Below, piece by piece: positions 27,863-39,800 of a stretch of DNA of 64,000 bases. The DNA is taken from assembly GCA_028829895.1 (NCBI GenBank), contig CM054181.1:31900857-31964856 (forward strand). The letters are read 5' to 3'. This DNA is from Sinotaia quadrata. Taxonomy: Eukaryota; Mollusca; Gastropoda; Architaenioglossa; Viviparidae. Below the pieces are notes generated by a model. The model was not told the DNA's origin. It saw only the letters and a program-made list of their open reading frames with translations, and searched no databases. How positions within the stretch are numbered: the stretch's first letter is position 1; the number at the start of each line of letters is the position of its first letter. A program made the position numbers and the translations under genes.

Positions 27863-30800
27863 GCACACACACACATATATATATATAACAAATAAGAAAT
27901 TAGTCAAATAGTGAGCTAATAAACTTAAGAGTTAATACAACGCAATACAGGCAGAGAGAATATTCTTCACAAAGCATTTTACAATACATTAACATATGAT
28001 TATTTGGCCAGGACAATTAAAGGAGACACAAACAAAATCAAACAAAATTATATATTTCCAAAACGGCAAGTTTGCAGGTTATCATCACAGTTATAATACT
28101 AAAATATTTTAGTAAAATTAATTCCTTATTGTTTTACTAAGTAATAACAGTGACTTAAATGTATTGATACAGTTGACATTATTTGCAGTTTTTCTCTGAA
28201 CACAATGTGAATATAATCAATGAAACCAAAACTAGTCAGGATTAATATCTAGTTCTATCTTTAATAACAGGAATCAGAAGAACAGCTATTGTAAGTTTAA
28301 AAAATAGAATGAATTTTACATGAAGTGTAGTATTGGTTATGCGTTGAATTTTAAACTGAACAGATTCACACCAGTTACTTGTGTTACACGGTGTCACAGA
28401 ACGGGAGGGCTCGTTACAAGCCGACCCCGAGCTGAAGTTAGAGATGCAAGGGGTGAAGTCTATTTTTGGCCTGCTCCGGTGCACCTCCAAGATTAGCCCG
28501 TGTGACGTATGCCAGTACTACGTCGTGTCAGGTTGTTACATAGACACACATGACATACACCATTGATGTTTGGGTGGGGCCCACTTTATTAATGTCATGC
28601 CAAGGAACGTTTTATTGGCGGTGTGTGTTGTGAGTGTGTATCATAAATGTGAATAAATGGACGAACAGACGAACGGTGCAAAACAATAATACAAATTCTT
28701 TCGTCCCTCTCAAAAACTATGAATAACAAGAGAGTTGAAAGATGTTTAAATCAGGTTATTTATTTCCCAATTTAAAAGGGGGCACTACTCTTTCGCACAG
28801 TGATTAATCATTCATTCAACTTTCCAATGTCATACACTCTGTGGGAAATAAGGGGAGATGAAAATGATGAAATTCAAAATATAAAATAAAGATTAATTAC
28901 ACAATTCTTATGCGGCAAATGGGGCCGCTTTAACAATAGTTGACATGTAAAATAAGCATTACTTTTAACATTAGAGTTCTTATTTTGCAAACGATATAAT
29001 AGTGTTCATTTTCTTCAGTGTCCTAGACTTAAGTATGTGCGCGTTAGCCGTGCTAATGATTACTCACTATTAATGTCAGAGTTCCAAGGAGATGACGTAA
29101 GCTCACACGTCACTTATAAGCGGCACTTCAAAGTGAAGATGGGACGCAATTGAGGCGTCGCATTACAGGTGAAGATTCTGCAGAATCTAGGCACCACTTT
29201 CAGATTATCACTGGGGAGAAATCTGAAATTTAGCTGACTGTTGTCAGCCTCGATAATTATCGTTGTACCGGTTGTCGTGGAAACGGACATCCCAACGACG
29301 TTTAGCATTATCGGGTAGAGTCGTCCAGTGGGATGTGTCGTCGCATTACATTGAGTGTAGAAATCCGGATGTCTGTAAGAAATCTCGGTGCTAGCCTCCC
29401 AATAGCGGGATAGATCTGTCCAACCGAACTCTCAGACAGGGGGGAGAACAAGTTGGTCCCTCGTGTCGTTAACTGCATACAACCAGCGTCGCATGCATCG
29501 GGTTTTTCTGGACAGTGAACTTTCCACTTTGCCAAAAATTATACTGAGTAATTTTGCCTCGTTACTCAATATATGGCATCAGACGGATGGAAAACGGATG
29601 GAAAGAGATTATTGCAGCTTTCCTTTATGAAATCTCTGTACATGAGATAATTCATACGTGAAGTTAGACTGGCTTCAGACGAATCGACGTTTTCAACATT
29701 GAGAATAAAGTCTTCATTTTGCCTCTTATATAGCTTTACTGAAGGTCTCCAAAACTTCCAGAAGCTATGTCCTGTGACATGATTTTTGCCTTGGATATAT
29801 AGTGGTAATCGTGATGCATGCTTTTCTGTGGTCAATTCTAATGCGCACTGGCCATTTCTCTCGTCAACAACACGTGACTCGTAGTGCGCAGTTGTCCCAA
29901 TCATTTAATATACATATCCTTCATAAACTAATATATATATTCAATATGATATATTTACACACACTGCGTCACGAACGTCTGTCTACTAAAGAGATCTTAG
30001 GTGACTGTTACTGGAATTACATGCTACATACGAAAAATAACAAAACTCGGATTACTTCAATTAGTTTTGTTAGCGGTTTTTTGAAATGAAATAAAATATA
30101 ATTTCGGTCCCTCATTTCCTGTGACAACCCCCTTCTTAAAATTGATTGGAGCTCACAGAGTGGAAATCAAATAGGAACAAAAAAAATTTTATTTCACACG
30201 ATAGTCCCCACAGGAATTATATGCGCATCTGTGGAGAGACTATCCTCTCTCTTGTTTATATCGCGGTTATGGCATGCCGGGATAATGCATCGGCACCCGA
30301 ATTTTCTCGGCCCGCGATGTGTTCGACAACGAAGCTATACTCCTGTAGCAGGAGTGTCCATCTAGTTAGCCTACATGCTATCATACATGCTAGTGCGCAG
30401 ATATGTCAGCGGCTTATGATCGCACTGCAGGATGAATGGTTTAGAGTACAGATATGCACTAAATTTCTTGAGTGCCCATACGATTGCTAAGCACTCTTTT
30501 TCAATCGTAGAATACCGTGTCTCACGATCTAACAGTTTCTTAGAAGCGTATGCTACCGGTAGGTATTCGTCATCCGTCTCTTGGAGAAGTATGGCACCGA
30601 GGCCTTCGTCTGACGCGTCGGTCCTGACAATAAATCTTTTGTCAAAGTCTGGTAACTGTAGGACGGGTTTACTGGTCAAGATGTCCTTCACTTTTTCGAG
30701 GGCGGTGCTACACTCTGCCGTCCATCGTATTTTCGTGGGTTGTTTGTTCCCAGTTAAGTCCGTCAGTGGTTTAAGAAGCGTACTGAAGTTTGGGACAAAT

Positions 30801-33800
30801 TTTCGGTAGTACCCCACTAGCCCCAAAACTGCCCTGACCTGTTTCTTTGTAGTCGGTAAGGTCATGTCACGAATGGCTGCAGTTAAGTCTAGATTAGGGC
30901 CTATTTGTCCGTCACTTATGATATGGCCAAGAAACTCAATCTCCCGAAAGCCCGCGCGTACTTTGGAAGGTTTCACGGTCAATCTATGGCGCTCGAGAAT
31001 GTCAAGTAGACCACCCACTGAGGATAAATGTTGGTCCCATGTTCCTGTTGCTACCAGTATGTCATCAAAGAAATTCAATGCGTTAACGCTCTCTAACGGT
31101 AATTTTCGCATGAAGCGCGCGAATGTTGCGGGTGCGTTCGCTAGTCCGAACGGTAGTCGGCAAAACTGAAACAAGCCTAGCGGAGTTGGGAATGCTGTTT
31201 TTGGTCTGTCGTCAATAGCAACCGACAGTTGCCAGTACCCTTTGCACATGTCAAACTTTGAAAAGTAATGTGCCTTAGTTAGTTTTGCGAATAATTCGTC
31301 CTGATTTGGAATGGGTTCCGCATCGAATTCAGTTATCTCATTTAACTGTCTGTAGTCCACACAAAAACGAAGCGTACCGTCTTTCTTTTTAACTAAGACG
31401 ACCGGTGATGAATATGGGGAGATTGACTGTTCAATCACGCCCTGTTTTTGCATTTCACGCACCTGTTCTGCTATGTACTTTGTGCTCTCATATTTCTGTG
31501 GGTACTGTTTTAAGCGTATCGGTTTGTCACTTAAAAGTTTGATGCGGTGTTCAACCAAATCTGAGTGGCCCGGTTGGTCGGTGAATATGCGCGCGTGTCT
31601 GTGTAAGAGTTTTGACATTGCGTCGCGCTGTTCGACAGTTAAGTTCGAGTCAATCTCGACTTGATCGACTGTAACTGCGGAGTTAGGCTGGGTTTCGGCG
31701 GACATCATGTCTGTTCTGAAATTGGAGTCTTCCAATTGTATCAGTGCGACATTCACGTTTTGTATCTGTTCGTCGCTGCGTTCATAGTAACGCTTTAGCA
31801 TATTTATGTGATAGATTTTCTGCTTATTTCCTATCTGTATGCTATAATCGTTCTGCTTCACACGTTTAATAACGCGGTAGGGTCCACGCCAGTGCATTTG
31901 CATGCGGTTGTTATGCGTGGGCCGCAAGAGTAACACGAGCTGACCTGGTTCGAGGTCACGTTCCACAGCCGTACGGTCAAAATTTCGCTTGTATCGGGGT
32001 TGTTTTTCGCGAATGTTTTCCTGTGCTAAGTGACATGTCTCGGTCAGACGTTGACGTAGTTCGGCTACGTACGTGTGAACATCTTTACCATCGGTCACAG
32101 TGTCTCCCTTGACCCATGTTTCTTTTATTAGCTTAAGGGGACCCCGAGGTTGTCTGCCGTATAGTAGTTGGAACGGTGAATAGCCCGTACTCTCTTGTGG
32201 GAGTTCGCGATATGCGAAGAGTAATGGTGCTAGAAAACGTGGCCACTGGTCGGGTTGTTCCGAAGCCATTTTAATTAACATTTTCTTTATCGTACCGTTG
32301 AAACGTTCAACGGCACCATTAGACTGAGCGTGATATGGTGATGAGAACAACTGTTTACACGCTAGTAGACGCATTGTTTCAGCCATCATTGCTGAGGTGA
32401 ATTGAGTGCCCTGGTCACTCAATATCTCTCGGGGAACGCCCGTGCGAGAAAATACGTCTATTAAAGCGTCTGCGACTTCGATCGCTGTGATGCCCTTTAA
32501 TGCGACCGCTTCTGGATATCGTGTTGCAAAATCCACGATTGTTAGGATATAGCGATATCCTCCTTCGGCCGCGGGAATGATTGGGCCAATAATGTCTACT
32601 GCGACTTTTAGGAATGGTTCCTCTACTGTTGGTACTATCTCGAGGGGAACTCGACTGACACGCCCTCGGTCGATATGTTGTTGACACTGCGTACATGTAC
32701 GAACGTACGAGCGAACATCCCTACTCAGGCCTGGCCAAAAAAAGTCCTCGCGAACTCGCTGCTCAGTGCGCCGTGCGCCCTGATGTCCGGACATGATTGA
32801 GTCGTGTGCAAAGCTTAGAATCAGCGGTCTGAGTGGTGTAGGGGTGAATAGACACGTGGTGCTTCTAGTATCATTTTCCTTAAAGTCGGTGCGCCGAAAC
32901 GCTAGTCCGTCCTTCAGGAAATACGTCATTGTTGCGTACTTGCTGGACGTAATAGTGTTTTTCCATGCCAGCTTTAGCATTGAGGACAAGCTTTTGTCCT
33001 CCTGCTGCAGGTGACTGAGTTGACTTGGGGTCAACTGCGGAAATGTGTTCTCGACTATCTTTAGAGCTGGGGGTCCTTGTTTACTACGTTCCCGTTGTGC
33101 TCTAGTGGTTACGGGAAGAACAGGATAGATGTCATCAGTGTGTGCGTCACACTGTTCGGGCGATAGTATGAATCCGAACTGCATGTCTCTTATCACTGCG
33201 GCGGTGACTGTACCGGAAAATACGGATGACGTAACATGTACAGTGGCTCTTGGACATGTACTAAGGTGTCCCATAACACATCGAATGCGGACACTACCTC
33301 TTAGATACTGTTCTGGGCGTACAAGTTTAGCATTTATGCAGCTTATGGACGCGCCTGTATCGACCAGTATTTTGACTTTTTGTCCGTTTACTGTAGCCTG
33401 TTGGGTCTTTAGAGTTGCACCTGTTTCAGTGCATACTTTTACATCACGTGGACTGGGACAGTTCTGAGAACTATGCCCCTTCCCTTTGCAAGTGTAACAC
33501 GTCATAGGTGGGGAGTCACGTGTGTGACGTCGTACGTCTTGTGACTTAGTATATGTCCGCTGTACCGGTTCGGGTTTTTCCGATTTCGTCATTGGTCGGT
33601 TCGGTTTCGGTGTATACTTCTGCCGATTTGTAAGAGGAGGGCGTGGTGCACTCCTCGTAATTACCGGATCAGGGTAATCATTATACGTGTCTGCTAACTT
33701 CAACATATCACAGAAGTTAGTCGGGGGATTTCGCTGCAAATATGTCGTCATTGCAGGCGGAGCAATATGGAGAAATTGATCTCTTAATATCAAATCAAAT

Positions 33801-36800
33801 AGGCCCTCATATGTCTTCCGGATGTCTGTCAAATCAATCCATCTATCAAGATAATGGCGTAACCGGGTACCGAAGGCTTGCATGGTGTCATTTGCTTTGG
33901 GTATGGCTCTCCTAAACATTTTTCGAAAGCCTTCTGCTGTACATTGAAAAGTACGCATCAAACCCGTTTTGAGATCTGCATAAGTAATAGCGGGATCGCG
34001 CGTTAGATCAGTAAATGCGCGCGAGCTTTCACCTTGAAGTATTTGACCGAGTTGTTGTTTCTTTTCAATGTCAGTGTAATTAAAGTTGGCAATGAAACTG
34101 TCAAAGCGTGTCAAAAACTCGTCAATCGTCTCGACTTCAGGGTTAAAGAAAGCTAGCCGTGTACGGGGTTTATTTAATTCGGCCTGTTGCTTAGCAGTCC
34201 CATCTAACAACTTCTCTCTAGCTGTTACCTCTTGCTTAGCTAGTTCAAGCTGTTCCTGATGTGCTCTAGCTTTTAACTTAAGCTTTTTCTCTTCTACTTC
34301 CTGCCTTTTATCTTCTAAATCCCTAGCTGACTGAATCTTTAATAACTCTATTTCTCTCATATCTTGGATTTCTTTCTCTTTAAAATCTCTCGCCTCTTTC
34401 GCTCTTTTTTCCTCTAGCTCATTTTTTCTTTCCTCTAGCTCTCTCAGGTTTTGCATCTCTAGCTGTTTAGCTAACTCTCTCTTATCTTCTAGCTCTCTCA
34501 AAGTTCGCATCTCTAAATCCTTAGCTATCTGTCTCTTATCTTCTAGCTCCCTCACCTCTTTCGCCTCATTTTCTTTCGCAACATACCATTTAGCTATCTC
34601 CTCATCCACGTATTTCTTTAACTCGGCTTTTTCATACCCGAATTCTCTACCCATAGCCATGAGTTCTTTCTTTATGTTTACTAGCTCGGCCATTTTTAAA
34701 ATTGCTAGTTATCACGAGTATGGATAAAGTGACTTAGAATATTCGCGGGATTTTGACCTCTGTCGGTCACAAGTGGTGCAATGGTGTGCGTATGAACACC
34801 AGCCACCACGTGATTAGGATTATTACAAACACGAGTAAAAGGAATCCCAATCGCAAATTTGCAAAGTTAGCAAAACAACAGTTGCTAATGTAGCGTACAA
34901 AATATCGATCTATGTACGTCTAAACACGAGTCGGTACCGTTAACGATAATAGCGTAAAGATTATAAAACTTATTTCAACACAATAATAAGTCTTATCAAA
35001 ATCCAGTTCACCTAAGTCTCAATAGCAAAGCTCTAACATGCAATAAACAATGCATAATGGTAATGAGACAGAAAAGCAGGAAAGAGATGACACTTTCTTA
35101 CAACAACACAATTTACCTTGTCAGATCACGGTCAGTGGTCACCAGATGTTTACAAAACGGGAGGGCTCGTTACAAGCCGACCCCGAGCTGAAGTTAGAGA
35201 TGCAAGGGGTGAAGTCTATTTTTGGCCTGCTCCGGTGCACCTCCAAGATTAGCCCGTGTGACGTATGCCAGTACTACGTCGTGTCAGGTTGTTACATAGA
35301 CACACATGACATACACCATTGATGTTTGGGTGGGGCCCACTTTATTAATGTCATGCCAAGGAACGTTTTATTGGCGGTGTGTGTTGTGAGTGTGTATCAT
35401 AAATGTGAATAAATGGACGAACAGACGAACGGTGCAAAACAATAATACAAATTCTTTCGTCCCTCTCAAAAACTATGAATAACAAGAGAGTTGAAAGATG
35501 TTTAAATCAGGTTATTTATTTCCCAATTTAAAAGGGGGCACTACTCTTTCGCACAGTGATTAATCATTCATTCAACTTTCCAATGTCATACACTCTGTGG
35601 GAAATAAGGGGAGATGAAAATGATGAAATTCAAAATATAAAATAAAGATTAATTACACAATTCTTATGCGGCAAATGGGGCCGCTTTAACAATAGTTGAC
35701 ATGTAAAATAAGCATTACTTTTAACATTAGAGTTCTTATTTTGCAAACGATATAATAGTGTTCATTTTCTTCAGTGTCCTAGACTTAAGTATGTGCGCGT
35801 TAGCCGTGCTAATGATTACTCACTATTAATGTCAGAGTTCCAAGGAGATGACGTAAGCTCACACGTCACTTATAAGCGGCACTTCAAAGTGAAGATGGGA
35901 CGCAATTGAGGCGTCGCATTACAGGTGAAGATTCTGCAGAATCTAGGCACCACTTTCAGATTATCACTGGGGAGAAATCTGAAATTTAGCTGACTGTTGT
36001 CAGCCTCGATAATTATCGTTGTACCGGTTGTCGTGGAAACGGACATCCCAACGACGTTTAGCATTATCGGGTAGAGTCGTCCAGTGGGATGTGTCGTCGC
36101 ATTACATTGAGTGTAGAAATCCGGATGTCTGTAAGAAATCTCGGTGCTAGCCTCCCAATAGCGGGATAGATCTGTCCAACCGAACTCTCAGACAGGGGGG
36201 AGAACAAGTTGGTCCCTCGTGTCGTTAACTGCATACAACCAGCGTCGCATGCATCGGGTTTTTCTGGACAGTGAACTTTCCACTTTGCCAAAAATTATAC
36301 TGAGTAACTTTGCCTCGTTACTCAATATATGGCATCAGACGGATGGAAAACGGATGGAAAGAGATTATTGCAGCTTTCCTTTATGAAATCTCTGTACATG
36401 AGATAATTCATACGTGAAGTTAGACTGGCTTCAGACGAATCGACGTTTTCAACATTGAGAATAAAGTCTTCATTTTGCCTCTTATATAGCTTTACTGAAG
36501 GTCTCCAAAACTTCCAGAAGCTATGTCCTGTGACATGATTTTTGCCTTGGATATATAGTGGTAATCGTGATGCATGCTTTTCTGTGGTCAATTCTAATGC
36601 GCACTGGCCATTTCTCTCGTCAACAACACGTGACTCGTAGTGCGCAGTTGTCCCAATCATTTAATATACATATCCTTCATAAACTAATATATATATTCAA
36701 TATGATATATTTACACACACTGCGTCACGAACGTCTGTCTACTAAAGAGATCTTAGGTGACCGTTACTGGAATTACATGCTACATACGAAAAATAACAAA

Positions 36801-39800
36801 ACTCGGATTACTTCAATTAGTTTTGTTAGCGGTTTTTTGAAATGAAATAAAATATAATTTCGGTCCCTCATTTCCTGTGACACACGGCATTACCTTTCGG
36901 TTTTTTGTATCGACTGGTAGACCCGTACACCTGTAGCCATGGTTTTAATGTGAGTACACTTACAAGCAATTTCTGCAATGATCTTTACCATCATCTTTCT
37001 TTTAGAGTTAGATCCAGTCTTTGATTTCACCTGTGTTCAGTCATTATCTTCTTCAGAGTCTTCATTTCCATTTATCTAACAACAAGCTGGATTTTGCACT
37101 CCATAATAGAAAATATTGAATGAAGATACCAATGCCATTTAATTTTACAAATACACATATCAATTTCAAACATTATTTTAAAACCTTAAAATGTTTCTTT
37201 GATTAATGTCAACTAATAGTCAAGTAAAAAGATTTCAATGGTTCAGAGAATCTCGGCAAAGAAATAATTATTGCAATATTGCATAAGATTAGAGTTAGAT
37301 CAATATGTGAATGACGTGTCACAAGGCTGATTTAAAAGCAAGGAATAAAAAGAGAACTATATATATTCACCGTACTATTTCAAAGCTAGTCCTTTAGAAT
37401 GGTCTCCTGAATAAATCATTACGTATTTATTTATTTTGTATTGTTTCCTGTTTAGTTACGTCATGTTTATTAATTCCCAACATATAATAACTAGCAATTC
37501 AATTATTAATTGTTTGCTTTTATAATTTTATATAATCCTCTTATGATGTGTTTCAGTAATCTCGGCCATAACAATCTGTCAGACCTGAGATGTGGACTCT
37601 TTAGGAATTTAACTAGTCTCAGAAACCTGTGGGTATAATTATTGTTTTCATGTAATCACCTTTCATTAATGAAATTTTCAATGACGAAAATCATTGTTTG
37701 AACTGTTCACATGCATTTTGTGTAGAGGTTTCTCCATACTAACCACTAAATTAATTACATATATGGGTGTGTCTGCGTAGGTGGGTGCACGCATGCGGGC
37801 GGGTGTGTCATATTAATTCCTTTAGTTTTTTTTTTAGATTTGTACGCATGATTCAAGGAGAATTTATATTTTAAATATTTATTTTCATTTATTTATATTT
37901 TTGCCTTTTTGTATAAGGTAAGGAATTAATAAACATTTCCTCTTGCAGATTGTCAGGAGTCAAGACAAATTATACTTGACCTCTTAACCCGCATTCAGTG
38001 AATTCATTATATTTAGTTTTATGGACACAGTCCTTTTCATAAAAATGGCATAATTGATACGCTCTAGGCCTACCTTGCATTCAGAGAGAGAAGAGACTGG
38101 CTCCAGTTATGTAATATTTTAGACAATGGCCGATTGTAGGTCGTACACAAGCACCACACGTGACTAATAGATTTCCCGCCACAAATTCTTATGCTTCTTT
38201 AAATACCGCATACTGCCGCAAATCTTTATTCACGAGGAAGGAGACGGACTTGAAGACGCTTGTCCAGTCATTAGTGAGATTCCGTGAATCATCACCAGAA
38301 GACACGCTGCTATGATCGTATTTTCATACTAGCAAGGTAGCACATCGATTTCTTAAAATATTGCTTTGTATTTCATTAAGATTTCATTGTGCGAATTTGT
38401 ATATCTATTTTTGCAGAATTGGTATTTTATTGCATTTTCTCCAAACACATGGCTTGACGAACGGTGTGGCTAAATTAAATATTTGAATTTCTAAAATTGA
38501 TTGTTAAATTGAGAAACAATAATTTTATTAAACTAAATTAACTGAATTGTATCACAGAACGTCTGTCTTGATCTATTGTAAATTTTCCTATAACAATTTT
38601 AATTCACTTGTGTGTAATTGTTGCTATAATTGTAACACATATGTGTGTGATTTAAATTGATTTCTCTTTTATCTAATTTTTCATTGTAAAATATAAATGT
38701 TTTCTTTGAATTGTTTAAGTCTTTTGCGTGCTTTATGCCATATTTAATTGTAACATGCATGAGCGTAATTGACTTGTATCTTTATTATGTAAACTTGAAC
38801 ATTGATGTAAAGATACTGTGATGATCAGTGAAATAGACTATGCTATTAGTCCATGCCACGTGTTCGGATTGCGAGACAATAGGACTGTCGCTCATAGGAA
38901 TTTATTATATTTCCAGAGTGTTTTTTTCTTTTTCTTGGTTCCTGGTTTTATTTCATCATTGGGACTCAGGCCTATGTTCAACCTGTTTCCTATGCCTTGG
39001 GGGGTTTCCTATGCCTTGGGGTGTTTTCTATGCCTTGGGGTGTTTCCTTGGAGTACTATTGAACCTTAGGGATCGTTGGAGCGACCCTAAGCGTGTTGTG
39101 TCTGTGTACAAGTATGGGACACTGATCTTGTGACCAAGACAAGATCGATGACTGACGGCCACTGATGAAACCTGTATATCCAACTGGATACCTTTTGGGG
39201 GAACAAGCGCGCCATTACTTCACAATTGGATGACAGCTAAGTGCAGTAGTCTGATCACCTGAACTATAAATAATTCTTTCTAGCAATCCAACACGAGTCG
39301 GTCAATAGTATTGATAAGACCGAAATCATGTAATCTCTGATTATCTTGTTATTGTTAAATTTTATTAAATCTGTTTTTTAATTGTTAAACATTTATTGTA
39401 GTTGACTAATTCATGCATGGAAGACCAAATAGGGACTGGAATGGGGGTTGTGAGTCATGAATGAGAAGATTGCTTGCATAATTAGTTATAATTGTTTAAA
39501 GTTCCCATTTCGTGCTTTGTTTACACAAGTTTACCTGTCTTTAAATTCATTGGCTTGAACAACGAGTGTGGAGTTTAATTGAACTGAAGGGTGAATTTGG
39601 GCAACTGGTCTGTTGTCAGAATAAGTGGAAAGGAATTTAATTAACTAAAATCCTAACTTTTGGAACAGGGTCTTTAAATAAATACCGGGGAATGTAACAC
39701 AGATGTTGTGTATTATTATAATAATGATAGTAGTAATAAATGATGACTATTTTGATACAGGTGTTGGTGGTTAAAAAGCAGAGGTGTACTCATCAGAATT

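Larger units (their letters stand above)
28392..36882 (-). mobile_element. Gmr1-like Ty3/Gypsy LTR retrotransposon, 8,491 bp
   Basis: A complete insertion on the minus strand. It has two 1.7-kb LTRs with TGTCACAG...CTGTGACA ends, a 5-bp duplication CACGG (28387-28391 and 36883-36887), a primer-binding-like TGG next to the 5' LTR, a polypurine tract next to the 3' LTR, and one long gag-pol frame. The pol order is protease, integrase, reverse transcriptase, RNase H. Ty3/Gypsy elements usually have integrase last. This swapped order with Gypsy-type domains defines the Gmr1 group. The LTRs show only about two internal substitutions, so the insertion is young. The main frame is closed early by a frameshift in RNase H. 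It lies antisense in a receptor intron. Confidence 0.93.

Noticed and set aside
29114..29904. Three small minus-strand open frames, repeated at 35870-36660
   Set aside because: They lie within the LTRs and are duplicated because the LTRs are. No recognisable domain, and too short to support as genes.
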